A DNA stretch of 64,000 nucleotides from Artemisia argyi (GCA_030686995.1 CM060704.1:170444218-170508217); one strand, 5' to 3'. Shown: positions 47,518-59,846, counted from the stretch's first letter. Translations and numbers: made by a program. Notes: generated by a model from the letters alone, not told the origin.

Positions 47518-47592
47518 GGGCGGCCCCCTTAATTATAAAGGGCGGTCCCTTTAATTTTAAGGGGGCCGGCCTTGATTTAAGGGGACCGGCCA
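47518..47592. promoter_or_regulatory. Hairpin cluster 1 (in the W LTR)
   Basis: GGCGGCCCCCTTAATT, AAGGGCGGTCC, TTAAGGGGGCCGGCC and AAGGGGACCGGCC alternate as complementary arms, able to fold as nested hairpins. It sits about 25-100 bases before the TATA box. Related clusters lie at 51235 and 53944. Confidence 0.75.
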
Positions 47593-47617
47593 CGTTCCTC
47601 TATCAGAATTTGTTGCC

Positions 47618-47625
47618 TATAAATA
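47618..47625 (+). promoter_or_regulatory. TATA box of the W LTR
   Basis: TATAAATA lies about 810 bases before the LTR end, as in long Sirevirus-type LTRs, and just downstream of hairpin cluster 1. Confidence 0.6.
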
Positions 47626-47924
47626 CCACCTTAATTCTAGAATTTTGCTTCACCTTTTGCACGAAATTTTCAGATCTCAGACTCTCTAAACATCCTCTAA
47701 AACCCTTTGATCATTTGTATATTAATCCTTGTTTCAAGTGATTCAATCCCTCATCATCCATCCTCATCCAAAGTGCAAAAGAAGAACACTCCTTCTACAA
47801 CTAGGTTCAAGAAGTATTGAAGAGTAGTTGTGCATAGTGTATATATATCATTTGTGAAGTTGTGTTGTGTTTGTAATAAGTAGTTTAGAAGAAATAGAAG
47901 TTGTGTAGGAAGTAGAAGTTGATT

Positions 47925-48060
47925 AGTAGTGAAGTAGTGTAGTTGTGAAGAAGATAGGTGTGAAGTAGATTGAAGTGAAGAAGATAGGTGTGAAGAGGAA
48001 AGGTGTGAAGAAGATAGGTGTGAAGTAAATAGGTGTGAAGAAGTTGTGTAGAAGTTGTGA
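47925..48060. repeat. Short tandem repeats (GAAGATAGGTGT type) in the W LTR
   Basis: GAAGATAGGTGTGAAG and variants recur about six times. The minus-strand frame across it, rich in Ser-Ser-His-Leu, is a translation of the repeat. Confidence 0.75.
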
Positions 48061-48430
48061 TCAAGTTGTGACGTAGTTGTGGTGTGTAAATTGGTGTGTA
48101 AGGTTTTCTCCGCCATAAGGGAGTTTGTTGACATAGTGAAGAAAACTCTCGAGTAGGTGACTCGGGGAGTGGAGTAGGAACAAGGAAGGTGACCTTGTAG
48201 CCGAACCACTATAAATCCTTGTGTTGTGGTTTGATCTCTCCAACTCTTTTCATTACTTACTTATTTACCTTTACTATATTAGCTTAGTTAGTTAGTTACT
48301 ATATAATTGTTCATATAGTGCAAGTATTGAGATCACATAAACTAGAATCGAAGTTTTTAAAACAAACTTGTTTTTATAAATTTTAAAAGGACGTAAAACT
48401 ATTCAACCCCCCATTCTAATTTTCCACAAT

Positions 48431-48442
48431 TGGTATCAGAGA
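48431..48442 (+). other. Primer-binding site of W
   Basis: TGGTATCAGAGA, complementary to the 3' end of initiator tRNA-Met, is the usual Copia PBS (TGGTATCAGAGC) with one change at its last base. It lies two bases after the LTR end. Confidence 0.9.
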
Positions 48443-48495
48443 CAGGTTTTGCAAGATTTTTAAAATATATTGTATTTTAAAACTTGTAACGATTT

Positions 48496-50334
48496 ATGGA
48501 ATCTGAAAAATATTTAGAAGGGCAATCTATGCAAAGACCACCACTATTTGAAACTGATGGATTTTTATATTGGAAAAATCGATTCGAAACTTATGTGAAA
48601 TCAAAAGATCTAGATCTTTGGCATGTTATTACCAATGGTGATTTTCTACCTATTCAAAATAACCCCGAAACTAAGAAAGATGAAATCGTACCTTTTGAAA
48701 AACAAAATGATGATTTAAAAATAAAACTAGCTAAAAATAATGAAGCAAAAATAGTTATTTACAATGCGCGACTACGTAAATAGTACGAATGGACCTTTAT
48801 GTGTGAAACCGCAAAAGAAATTTGGAACTCTTTATTAATAACTCACCAAGGTAATAATCAAGTCAAAGATAATAAAATAGATCTACTTGTTCAACAATAT
48901 GAGCAATTCACGATTCCGGAAGAGGAATCAATTGATAATGCTTTTGCTAGATTTAACACTATCATCACAAGTTTAAAAGCACTTGATGAGAATTTTTCTA
49001 GTAAGAATTTTGTTAGGAAGTTTCTTAGAGCTCTTCACCCAAAATGGCGAGCTAAAGTGACGGACATTGAAGAATCAAAGAATTTGTCAACGCTACAACT
49101 TGATGAATTAATTGGAAATTTGAAAGTCTACGAAGCAATTATAAAGAAGGACTCCGAAATGGTTAAAGGAAAACGAGAGCAAAGCAAGTCAATCGCCTTG
49201 AAAGCTAGAAAGGAATCCAACAACGAAGATAGCTCATCTTTCGAAAGCGATGACGAAGAATATGCCTTGGTCGTAAGAGACTTCAAGAAATTCTTCAAAA
49301 GGCGAGGAAGATTCGTTAGACAACCACACAATGAAAGGAAAGCACCTCAAAAGAATAATGATGACAAGTATAGCAAGAATGAGAGAAAGTGTTTCAAGTG
49401 TGGTGATCCGAATCACCTTATTGGAAAATGTCCAATGATGACAAGAGATCAAAATCAAAGAGTGTTTGTTGGAGGAGCTTGGAGTGATAGTGATGAAGAT
49501 GAGAAAGAAACAACAAAGGAAGAAAAGTGTCTCATGGCTAAGACATCAAGTGAGGTACGTTCTGAAACCGAATACTTTAGTGATGAAAATTTATCATTAG
49601 ATGAAAAAGATTTAGATAGTGAATACAATAGATTATGCAAACTAGGACAACAAGTAATGGCTAAAAACAAATCACTAAAATACACAAACAACCAACTAGA
49701 AAATGAAGTACTAGAACTAAAAATTAAAATACATCAACTTGAAAAAGGTAAAGAAATTGTTGAAAAATGTAAATCATGCCAAGAGCTTAAAAGTGAAAAT
49801 AACAAACTTAGGGAAGAAATTTGCAAACTTGATAAATTTGAAAATAGTAGTAACTCACTTAGTAAAATCATAAGTTTTCAAAGAGTATCCGGAGATAAAA
49901 CCGGTTTAGGATTTAACTCAACTGAAGCTTCAACAAGTGAAATTAAAAATGTTAAATTTGAAAGTGAACTCAAGGAATTAAAACCTTCAAAATCTAATCC
50001 CAAGTATATACTCATAAATGATAAGAAAATACCTATCTCTTGTAATGAAGAAATAAAACCGTTTTATAAACCATCTTTAAAAACCGAAGTAGGATCGTCC
50101 AAACCTAAAACAAGATCTAAAACTCCACCACCTAGGAAACCAAATAATTCTTACCCTAGACCTAAAACACCTCAACCAAGAGCAAACCAAAATAGGCGAA
50201 ACTTTAACAATAATCAACAAATGTGGAACTTCAATCCGTGGGGAATGTTTCCACCATATATGCACCCAAGTCAAATACAAAACATGTTCGGATCAAATAA
50301 CTTTGGTCAAATGAGACAATGGGGACCAACGTAA
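48496..50334 (+). pseudogene. W gag (UBN2 type with CCHC zinc knuckle), one stop
   Basis: A 612-codon frame from ATG 48496 to TAA 50332-50334 is broken only by TAG at 48781-48783 (codon 96). Residues about 1-250 form the UBN2/DUF4219 capsid-like region with FLYWKNRFETYVKS near the start and [14 protein letters not shown] near 175. A CCHC knuckle [14 protein letters not shown] follows near residue 299 and binds RNA during packaging. A long coiled coil (about 370-450) and a basic Pro-rich tail come after. Sirevirus gags of this kind are known from many Asteraceae. The frame ends without running into protease, unlike standard Copia. The single stop suggests recent loss, or a copy packaged in trans. 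A later ATG at 48799 could start a shortened product. Confidence 0.85.
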
Positions 50335-50524
50335 AAATATTCGCCATTCAAACATGGAAACTTTTGATGTCACTTCTTGTTCGGACTATTCCTTGAAAAC
50401 TTTGAAGATAAACGCGTTGAAGACGAAAGGTACACATTTCCTTTTATTTCCTTACCAAGAAATGCATGCTTAGTTTAGTATCTAGTTGTTATGTAATTTT
50501 GTTTAGCTCATTGTTTCTTCTAGT

Positions 50525-50955
<431 letters not shown>

Positions 50956-51234
50956 TAGTTACATCTAGGATCATATAACCTAGAAAATTCATTTGTTGAT
51001 TTTCTAGAACTAGAAATTGTTCGTTTACGAACCCTTCCACAACTTTCTCTTCCACTTGACAACTTGATGAATTTCATCCGAAATGATCAAAAAAATTTAA
51101 TTGACGAAATGTCAAGCAATCCCTTTCGTGTGAATACTCTCCAACGTATTTTTGATTAAATATAAATCTAATATATATATAAATATTTTCTTGTTCGTTC
51201 CAGAAACCAAAACACGAAAAATAAAAATTTTGGA

Positions 51235-51310
51235 GGGCGGCCCCCTTAATGTTTAAGGGGACCGGCAGCCAAATGAAGGGCGGCCCCCTTAATGTTTAAG
51301 GGGGCCGGCC
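51235..51310. promoter_or_regulatory. Hairpin cluster 2 (before the Transposase_32-like ORF)
   Basis: Two hairpins in tandem: GGCCCCCTTAA-TGT-TTAAGGGG and GGCCCCCTTAA-TGT-TTAAGGGGGCC. The second has an 11-bp perfect stem and a 3-base loop. Preceded by AAAAATTTTGG, much as cluster 1 is preceded by AAAAATTCTGG. Confidence 0.8.
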
Positions 51311-52405
51311 ATCTGATTGCTCCAACCCGTTTTTCCTCTTGTTCCTCTTGCCAAACACTCCACTTTTTCATACAATTCTTCCCCTGCTACTGCTGTGACA
51401 AAAACCAAAACCCAAAAACACCTTAAATCACTTCCAAATCACATAATTCGGGTTAATTCGCAAAGGTAAAATTCATCTAATACAATCACCATTATGTATT
51501 GTAAGTTTTTCATAACACATTTCATCTAATTCCATCTAATTTGGTCAAACTCATGATTATGCATGTTTTATTAATTTCTTCAATTTCACAATTTCTTTCG
51601 AATTGAGCCTTAAATCCCTATAACTAAATGCTTCCCCTGGGATATGAATGATTAATCAACACTAGAAACTAGTAATTATAAACCCCCTTGTCGAAAATTT
51701 TTGAAAAAACTTCATATACTTCTTTTCAAAATTTTTGGTAAACACATTGTTGAATAATGCTTTGAAAACTTGTTAAAACTAATCACATTATACTTTTATA
51801 ACTTGTAAAACATGAAACTATATTTTTCGACCTAGTAAAAATATTTTGGTTCACAATAAGAGGGTGTTTGGATCATGTCCAAATAATATCGAAACTTAGT
51901 CATTATAATTTTTATAAACCGTTATTATGATTATAAACCTAAAAATTGCAAATCGGACTTGTCAAGATATATAATTCATATATATATATTGACATACTAG
52001 TAGTATAAGTAACTAGTTAAGGAAGCGTTTGGTTTAATACGAAAAACGACATTTTTGAGTCAAAATATAAACCATCTTTTTCGAAAACTAATCACATGCA
52101 TAAGAAACTCGTAAGAAATGGCTAGTTTTACAACCTAATGTAAATCTAGCAAATTTCATGATATATTTAGATGTTTAAAAAAAGGTGTTTGGAATTGTCC
52201 ATAACTACTTACTAAACATCGTAAAATATATCTAGAATGAGTTAAAATTAAAAAAGTAAGGAATATGGTAAACTACTTCTTAAGATTATCATCTTTGAGT
52301 CGAAGTAAGTTTACGTACCAACATAAGTCTTAAAAATATATATACATTTCTTTTCTTATTCTTCTTTATATTTATTTTGGTCTTTTGTATTGTTGATGTG
52401 TTTAG
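51311..52405. other. Leader or intron region before the Transposase_32-like ORF
   Basis: A/T-rich, no open frame. A donor-like AAAG|GTAAAA near 51465 and an acceptor-like GTGTTTAG just before 52406 would allow a spliced leader, but this is unproven. Confidence 0.4.
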
Positions 52406-53611
52406 GTGAAAATACCAAAAGCGACTACCGGAGATCTTTCCCACACTAAAAACTACATTCCCAAAGTTTCCCAACTCCCTACTACATCTCCTTCCATTGG
52501 ACGTATATATCGTGAAATTGAAGATAGAAACGTTCATGAGGGACGTGTAGTAGATCTAGCCTTTGCTCAATCCGACTACATTAATCGCTTGTTTTCAAGC
52601 ATCAACCTCAATTGCCTTTATGAAATTAATGAACCAATCGTTCCTCGTTTCATAGTCGATTTCTATAGCCAAGTCACCGTCCAAACCAATGATCTTGGTT
52701 TCATCACCATCTCCTTCATGATTCAAAATGAATTCATCACCTTAACTCTCGAACAATTTGGTCAAATCCTCCAAATTCCTTTCAGAGGTCAAGCCGTTTT
52801 CACAAACGAGTGAGACCTCGAATCTCTTCATCGTTGTCGACCAACCTTTGGTCCTTATCTATCCGATATCCCTCATCCCGACGAAATTCGTCAAATCCTT
52901 GGTGTGAAACGTGCCACTACAACCCAAAAATTAAAATCTAAAAATGTTCAAATCTCTTCGTACCAACTTCTCCTCAAAGAATTAGGCCCCCACATGAAGC
53001 GTTGGGAAGAACTCATTCGTGAGAATGCGTTTGGTACTGGAGGTCACCGGGACCATCTCCCGGCGTGCCTTGCTCACATGTTGTATTGTATAGCTGTCGA
53101 AAAGCCGCACAATTTGGCCTACTTCTTTATCAAACGGATTGAGTGTGCTAGAAAAACTCCCAAAGCCAATCTTCCATATGGAATGTTCCTCACTCGTCTC
53201 TATCGTCATGTTATCGAGTACTACCCCGATCTTGACAATAGCATCTATGAGTCCATCTATCCCACCTTACGTCCTCTCGCTCTAAAACAAGCTCGACGAA
53301 CTCGAAGTGACAAGGGAAAATCTCGTCGTCATAGCTTTCATGGATCATCTTCTAGACAAGACGATGACGACGAGGAGGAAAACATCCATGATGCTAGTAC
53401 CCATTCGTTTTCTGAGTTCGTTGACAATTTAGAGGATCTTGACTATCCCGAGTATTCTACCCCATCTCCTAGTGATCAAACCGAAAAAGTGCTTCATGAA
53501 CGAACTACCGAGATGCTTAGAAGACAAAAGAGTTTACATGAAGAAGTTAGAGGTGGCTTCAAATCTATCGAGAAGACATTGAAGGGTATCTTCGGGAAGA
53601 AAAAGAGATGA
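52406..53611 (+). pseudogene. Transposase_32-like / plant mobile-type ORF in W, one stop
   Basis: One frame of 402 codons from about 52406 to TGA 53609-53611, broken by TGA at 52811-52813. At that position FTNE is expected to be followed by Trp, so TGG became TGA. The region after the stop has the pattern GPYLSDIPHPDEI, ENAFGTGGHRDHLPACL, MLYCIA and NLPYGMFLTRLYRHV. This resembles the putative plant transposon protein domain (Transposase_32) often seen in Asteraceae repeats. The tail is Ser/Asp/Glu-rich and ends in a basic coil (SIEKTLKGIFGKKKR). The function is unknown. No ATG is at the left edge, so translation may start in an upstream exon or at a lost ATG. A hairpin cluster lies 1.1 kb upstream. 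Confidence 0.7.
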
Positions 53612-53943
53612 TGTGCTTGGATTATACTTGTTGAACAATATTTATTTTTAGGTCTTGTGTGCTATTTGTCCAAAGTATATTCGGAAGTACTTGTTATTTT
53701 CTTGGATAATTGTTTTGAGTACTTAATTAGATTGTTAACTTGCTTATTTATGTTTAATATATGCTTATGAATGCATGCTTTATTACTTAATCCATTTATA
53801 TGCTTGCATGATTAGTTTATATATAACATGTATGCTTTCTAATAGACCAAAACAAATGTGAAATTTCCAAATAGAGTTTGCTGCAAAAATAAAATAGAAT
53901 ATAACATTTTTCCAGAAATTTTTTGATTTCTGGGTCGTCAGAT
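53612..53943. other. Spacer after the Transposase_32-like ORF
   Basis: A/T-rich DNA with no gene; leads into hairpin cluster 3. Confidence 0.5.
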
Positions 53944-54018
53944 GGGTGGCCCCCTTAATTCATAAGGGCGGCCCCCTTAAAATTAAGGGGACCGACCTCA
54001 ATTTAAGGGGACCGACCA
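53944..54018. promoter_or_regulatory. Hairpin cluster 3 (before the P/S/T-rich ORF)
   Basis: GGTGGCCCCCTTAATT, AAGGGCGGCCCCCTTAA, TTAAGGGGACCGACC and a second AAGGGGACCGACC can pair as in clusters 1 and 2. It lies about 220 bases before the ATG at 54236. The outer flanks CAGATGG and CCATCTG are complementary too, extending the stem. Confidence 0.75.
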
Positions 54019-54253
54019 TCTGGAACAGTTTTTACACTGTTTTCTTTTGCACATTGTGATCTCTTTTGCTAGTCCCAGCTACCATTTCCCTTAAAAACTA
54101 AACTGATTTTGGAATCTAACAATACAATTTCAAATTAATTCTACTTCTAAACATGTTTTCATATTATATAATCCCCATGCATGTTTAATTCACATTCCAT
54201 CATCCTCAACCTTCATCAAACATCATCCTTTTATCATGACATCACAAAGAACC

Positions 54254-54987
54254 TGTTAGAGTTTGACAATCAATAAACACATTATGCGGAAGCTAGGATC
54301 AAGTATAACACATATAAAGATTAACTAAAACATAAATAGTAACGTACCCGATGCACTTCAATAAACCTTGAACTTGTGTAAAATAGATCAATTATAAACC
54401 CCTTACAGTTTTGTTTATCGATCTCTTGATAATTACTATAGTGAGTAATTACCTCGTTCTTGTACACACAAACTACCAATGAATAAAGGTTTATGCAAGT
54501 AAACGAAAACCACTTGTTTTGCTTTGGAAAAAATCGACCCAAACACCCTTGTGGGTTGTGTGCCGATCGGCCAAGGAAGAAAGAAAGAAAAGAAAAGCTT
54601 TAGGGTTTTGTGTGTGTGCACAAAAGATATGAAAGTCCAACCCTTAGCCTTGTATTTATACTAGATGATTTCTTGGAGACCAAGCAAGGCATGGATCGAC
54701 CCATATGCATTGGGTCGACCGGCCATCCCTCCCACAAAGGGATTCCGGATCCTTCTTGTCTCCTAAATTACATTCTAGTCCTTTTCTTTTGTTACTAATG
54801 ATAGTTAATACTTACACTTAATATTTAACGATCATTAAGTCCCTCAAGTGTTTTTATATATATATACGATACATATAACGCATATATATTTATTATACTT
54901 TATTCTCGTTTGTAATGTGTGCAATCCCGAGGTCTCGGGTTCGATACTAGTCATTTACTTATTAATATTTACACGCAACTTTTAACA
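54254..54987 (-). repeat. 3' LTR of Z
   Basis: 734 bp, ending TTTTAACA and followed by the complement of the polypurine tract (GCTCCCACTC). Near its right end it carries GGGTTCGATACTAG, similar to a tRNA B box. Confidence 0.9.
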
Positions 54988-55778
54988 GCTCCCACTCATA
55001 TATAGTAAAATGACATTGGTTGGCGTCTTGCAACACTCCAATGCCCCCAGTTCGACCCGAGCTAGGTTTCCTGGAAAACCTTTAATGATTCATCATTATA
55101 ATTATCCTTTTGTTTCTAATACTACATTTAATAAAGATGTGAGTTTCTTTATTAATATTTTGTTTCTCGTTTCTTTATGATTGAACAAAATTACCAAAAC
55201 ATCTGAACGTATTCCAGATAGACTTTGGGCGTGGCCACGCAAACATTTTGTCAACCCTACGAGGGGCCCAGTAGTATTAAACTTCTGAACAAATCAGAAG
55301 GAACAAATTCTCTCTTGACTACAAGAATAACCCATGAACTTTGCAACACTTCTGAAAACAACCCTTATGACTTCCAATTACGGTAAGCGGTAGATTGTTC
55401 CACAAAAATGCACTACATCCATGACACTTATCTGGTATCTCAAGTCTGAGGATAACTTTAAATATGATTCTCACAATTAAATTTTAAATCATGTTGTTGG
55501 GATAAGTCCAATACTCAATTCATTGAATATCATGTGAAATTGGTATGACTACGCATCAATATACTTTTAAGTATATCCTTAACCAATACTCAAAATTGTC
55601 TTAGTTTAATGATATTCCCATATCATTAATCGACAACGGACAATTTAGAATAATAACTTATTCACGGATCTTAAACATGCAAATATAGGATATATTATTA
55701 AGACAATGAATAAATAAACATAAACAATACTTTATTTCATTAAAATAATAATTGTACATTACACCCCTTATCCAAATA
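54988..55778. other. 3' noncoding region of Z
   Basis: Between pol stop and polypurine tract; no gene. It shares short words with the equivalent part of X. Confidence 0.7.
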
Positions 55779-58700
55779 CTAATCACAAATGGGCATGAAA
55801 CTTTCAGCTAATTTAAGTCCTATTCCTTCAGCATGCTTGTAAAGCTTGGTGCCAGGTAAAGGCTTTGTAAATTGATCAGCTAAGTTTTCATCTGTGTGAA
55901 CTTTGAGCATTTCGATTTCACCTATTTCAACTTGTTCTCGGACATAGTGGTGCTTAATCGGGAAATGTCTGGTGCCTTTCATGATTCCAGGTTCATTGGC
56001 AAATGTAATTGCAGCTGAGTTGTCACAATACATTTTTATAGGTCGCTGAATCGAAGGCATAACCCCAAGCCCTGACACAAACTTCCTAATCCAAACAGCT
56101 TCCATTGCAGCTTCTGAAGCAGCTATATACTCACTCTCTGTAGCAGACATCGCTAGTACACTCTGCTTTCTGCTCCTCCAATCCACCGCTCCTCCAATAA
56201 TGACAAAGACATAACCCGTCTGAGACTTCGTATCATCTTTATCACCTTTCCAAGAAGCATCGCAGTAACCTGTAACATCAAGTTTTGCAGATGGAGTACC
56301 CCCATAAACTAAGAACATCTCTTTAGTAGCCCTAAGGTACTTAAGAATATTCTTAACAGCAGTCCAGTGTTTCTCACCTGGATTCTGCTGATATCGACTG
56401 GTTAAGTTCTGAGCAAACTCCACATCAGGCCTTGTGCTTTTCACCGCATACATAATAGATCCCACAGCCGAAGCATAAGGGACTCTCTTCATGCGTTGCA
56501 CCTCTTCAGGTGTTGAAGCACAAACTTTCTCGCTCAAGCCATGTTGCTCTTGCATCGGCAAATATCCTTTCTTGGAATTTTGCATATTGAATCTCTTCAA
56601 TATTTTATCAATGTAAGCACTTTGGCTTAATCCAATTAATCGCTGAGATCTATCTCTATATATCTTGATTCCCAGAATAAATGCAGCTTCCCCTAAATCT
56701 TTCATAGAAAAACAACTTCCAAGATATGCCTTAACCTTTTGCAAACTCAGAATATCGTTTCCCATGATCAATATGTCATCGACATATAATATAAGGAAAA
56801 TTACATTACTCCCACTAGCTTTGTGATATACACATGGCTCATCAAGATTTTGAGTGAATCCATACTTTTTAATTTCACTATCAAATCTCTTATTCCATTG
56901 TCGTGATGCTTGCTTCAATCCATAAATGGATCTTTTAAGCTTGCATACACGATTTGGGAATTCTGGATTCACAAACCCCTCAGGCTGCGCCATATAGATG
57001 TCTTCATCTAGGCGACCACTTAAGAAGGTGGTTTTGACATCCATTTGCCAAATCTCATAGTCATAGTAAGCGGTTATGGCTATAAGAATCCTAATTGCCC
57101 TTATGTCAGTTACAGGAGAAAAGGTCTCCTCATAGTCAACACCAAATGTTTGAGTATAGCCTTTAGCTACCAAACGGGCCTTATAGGTGTGTACAATGCC
57201 ATCCATATCAGTCTTTCTCTTGTAGAGCCATTTACTCCCAACTAACTTGGCACCCAGAGGTAGGTCTACTTCTTCCCAGACTTCATTGTCTTTCATGGAT
57301 TGCATTTCCCCATTCATAGCTCCCTGCCATTTTTCTTTTTCAGGAATATTCATGTCAGCTTTATAACTTGTAGGTTCATCAAGATCCCCTATCAAGTTGT
57401 CATCACACTCCATGTTAAGACATAGACGTATAGGAGCCTTCACCGGTCTAGATGACCTACGAACGGGAACCACTTCAACTTCAGGTGGAGGACCTAAACT
57501 TTCAGATTCCACAGGAAGTTGGCTAGTGTTTTCAGAAGGTGCTACATCTTCATGATCGCCTTCCAGATCATATACTCTCCCACTGAATTCTTGAGATATG
57601 AGCTCCTTTTCTAAGAAGTCTCCATACCTTGCAACAAAAACTTTGTTTTCAGTTGGGTAATAAAAGTAGTAACCTATAGTTTCCTTAGGGTATCCTACGA
57701 AGATGCACTTTACAGATCTTTGTTGGAGTTTATCTGCTGAGTCACGTTTAACATACGCCTCACAACGCCAGACCTTTAGATAAGACAATTCAGGAGCTTT
57801 TCCAGTCCATAACTCATACGGAGTCTTATCAACCTTATTTGTTGGAACCATATTTAGAATGCGAACTGCAGATTCTAAGGCATAATCCCAAAACGAATAA
57901 GGAAGAGTTGTTAGATTAAACATAGATCGTATCATGTCTTGCAATGTACGATTCCTTCTCTCAGATACACCATTTTGTTGTGGAGTATATGGAGAAGTAA
58001 GGTGCTGGACAATTCCCTCCTTTGCTAAGTAATCTATAAACTCTTGACTCAGGTATTCGCCACCTCTATCGGATCGAAGAGCTTTAATCTTCTTTCCTAG
58101 TTGCAACTCTACTTCTGCTTTAAACATTTTGAATGTTTCAAACACCTCATGTTTATGTTTAAGTAAATAAACATAACCATAACGGCTGTAATCATCCGTA
58201 AATGTTAAGAAGTAGCTAGCACCCCTCCTTGACACATGTCTAAGTGGTCCACACACATCTGATTGAATTAGACCAAGTAGATCATTAGCCCTTTCAATCC
58301 TATTTTTAAAGGGTTTCTTTGTCATCTTCCCAGCAATGCAAGATTCGCACTTATCAAATGATTCATCATTGATCTTTTCTAAAAGCCCATCATGTTGCAG
58401 CTTTTTCATGCGATCTTTGCCAATGTGAGCAAGTCGACAATGCCAAAGATAAGACGAATCCAGACCTTTCTTGATTCTGTAATTGTTGATGCTATACATT
58501 GAATTATTTTTAACAAAAGCATTATCATTATCATTTATATCAATTTCAAACACACCATTTACAACAATAGCATTAAAATAAAAAACACCATTTAAAGAAA
58601 CCGAAATTCCATTGCTAGAAACAGTATGATGAAAACCAAGGTTCAACAAACATGAAATTGAAATTACACCTCTAACAATTGACGGTGCATAATGACAATT

Positions 58701-58796
58701 ATTTAAAGATAGTACTAAGCCCGAAGGCAACACTAAATCATAAACTCCTATAGCTTCAACTCCCGCATGCGCTCCGTTACCAACGTGCAAGAATTG
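55779..58796 (-). CDS. Z pol: integrase, reverse transcriptase, RNase H (Copia)
   Basis: About 1,005 codons open from just after the TAA at 58797-58799. In order: the end of the protease region; a zinc-binding pre-integrase motif (LWHCRLAHIG near residue 115, CESCIAGK near 150); and integrase with the DD35E triad at about Asp176 (QSDVCGP), Asp240 (RSDRGGEY) and Glu276 (GVSERRN). Then come reverse transcriptase (YKARLVAKGYTQ, MDVKTTFLSG, YVDDILIMGN near 668) and RNase H (ASWKGDKDD, SATESEYIAASEAA, MYCDNSAA). The end matches the usual DQFTKPLP motif. All catalytic residues I can name are present and the frame has no further stop. It copies and integrates the element once released from the polyprotein. 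In its present form it lacks its own start because of the upstream stop. Confidence 0.92.
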   Translation of the reverse strand, partial: QFLHVGNGAHAGVEAIGVYDLVLPSGLVLSLNNCHYAPSIVRGVISISCLLNLGFHHTVSSNGISVSLNGVFYFNAIVVNGVFEIDINDNDNAFVKNNSMYSINNYRIKKGLDSSYLWHCRLAHIGKDRMKKLQHDGLLEKINDESFDKCESCIAGKMTKKPFKNRIERANDLLGLIQSDVCGPLRHVSRRGASYFLTFTDDYSRYGYVYLLKHKHEVFETFKMFKAEVELQLGKKIKALRSDRGGEYLSQEFIDYLAKEGIVQHLTSPYTPQQNGVSERRNRTLQDMIRSMFNLTTLPYSFWDYALESAVRILNMVPTNKVDKTPYELWTGKAPELSYLKVWRCEAYVKRDSADKLQQRSVKCIFVGYPKETIGYYFYYPTENKVFVARYGDFLEKELISQEFSGRVYDLEGDHEDVAPSENTSQLPVESESLGPPPEVEVVPVRRSSRPVKAPIRLCLNMECDDNLIGDLDEPTSYKADMNIPEKEKWQGAMNGEMQSMKDNEVWEEVDLPLGAKLVGSKWLYKRKTDMDGIVHTYKARLVAKGYTQTFGVDYEETFSPVTDIRAIRILIAITAYYDYEIWQMDVKTTFLSGRLDEDIYMAQPEGFVNPEFPNRVCKLKRSIYGLKQASRQWNKRFDSEIKKYGFTQNLDEPCVYHKASGSNVIFLILYVDDILIMGNDILSLQKVKAYLGSCFSMKDLGEAAFILGIKIYRDRSQRLIGLSQSAYIDKILKRFNMQNSKKGYLPMQEQHGLSEKVCASTPEEVQRMKRVPYASAVGSIMYAVKSTRPDVEFAQNLTSRYQQNPGEKHWTAVKNILKYLRATKEMFLVYGGTPSAKLDVTGYCDASWKGDKDDTKSQTGYVFVIIGGAVDWRSRKQSVLAMSATESEYIAASEAAMEAVWIRKFVSGLGVMPSIQRPIKMYCDNSAAITFANEPGIMKGTRHFPIKHHYVREQVEIGEIEMLKVHTDENLADQFTKPLPGTKLYKHAEGIGLKLAESFMPICD

Positions 58797-59846
58797 TTAT
58801 CCATAGGCTAGCTTTCTCTCAACTCTAAACCCCTGCAAGGTATTGCAAATATGAATGCCACATCCCGTATCATATACCCATGAATTCAATTTAGGAGTAA
58901 GAGTGAATACTTCAATCATAAAGAACGCACCTGATGAACTGGGGTTACCAGTTTCATTCCCCTGCTTCTTGAGTCGCAAGTCATGAATGTAGAGAGGGCA
59001 ATTGCGCTTCCAATGGCTCTTTTCATGACAATGGTGACATGCCTGATCCTTCTTGTTTGGCAGATTCACCTTGTTCTGCTTAGGTTGATGCTTCTTCACC
59101 TTGGGTTGAGGTTGATAGGCCATGACCTGCTTGCCTTTATCACCTTTCCCTTTGCCTTTGTTCACATGCAATTTCTTCTGGATTCTCCCCCCATGAATTG
59201 CCAACACTTGCGGGGTAGGAGCCTTGACCTTGGCTGATAGACTTTTCTCATAATCAACAAGCAATGCGAGTAATTCTGAGACTGTCTTCCCCGAGCAGTG
59301 CATGTTGAAATTCTGCACAAAACCAGCAAAGTCCTTGTTAAGGGCCCTGTTGATCAAGTGCACTTGCACATTTTCGGGGTAACCAAATCCAATTCTATGA
59401 AGCTGATCAAAAGATTCCTTCATCTCAGTCACATAATCTTCAACTGGTTTACCATCACCATGCTTGCAGTTATGTAGCTTGTCAAGTTCATCATACAATT
59501 CAACTGCAAGTGGTTTCTCATAAGACTGCTTAAGTACCTCAAGCATATCTTTAGGGAAAAAGTACTCAAACTTCTTTTGTAACTGAGCACTCATGCTAGT
59601 GAGCATTAAACAAGCAACCTCATTAAACTTAGCATGTTTCTCCCTCCACTCAGCCTTAACTGCTTCTTCTGCATCAGCAGCAGGCTCAGCTGGACATTCT
59701 TCGGTCAAGAAATTGAGCTTACCGGTCGCCCTCAAGACAATTCTAAGCGAACGGTGCCAATCATTGAAATTCTTTCCAGTCAATTTTTCTCTCTCAAGAT
59801 GACTTTTGAAAGTAGAAATCACAGATGGGTTATCGGGTTGAGCCAT
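58797..59846 (-). pseudogene. Z gag and protease, ending at a premature stop
   Basis: From ATG 59846 (MAQPDNPSVISTF) the frame gives a capsid-like UBN2 region (EKLTGKNFNDWHRSLRIVLR near the start). A basic linker and a CCHC knuckle (CHHCHEKSHWKRNC near residue 285) follow, then the beginning of the protease with active site WVYDTGCGIH. TAA at 58797-58799 then stops it inside the protease; the next codons in the same frame continue as pol. In related Copia elements gag and pol form one reading frame, so this is a nonsense mutation, or less likely a leaky stop. An upstream in-frame ATG at 59870 adds 8 codons. Confidence 0.88.

Larger units (their letters stand above)
47127..48428 (+). repeat. 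5' LTR of W
   Basis: The right end ...TTTTCCACA is fixed by the PBS two bases later. The left end is placed at TGTGTTGACA (47127 or 47129), just after the array flank stops matching. A TATA box, a hairpin cluster and short tandem repeats lie inside. Without the 3' LTR the left end is provisional. Confidence 0.6.

Noticed and set aside
47754..48209. 151-residue Ser/His-rich open frame on the minus strand
   Set aside because: It is antisense to the tandem repeats of the W LTR leader and has no start context or homologue pattern.
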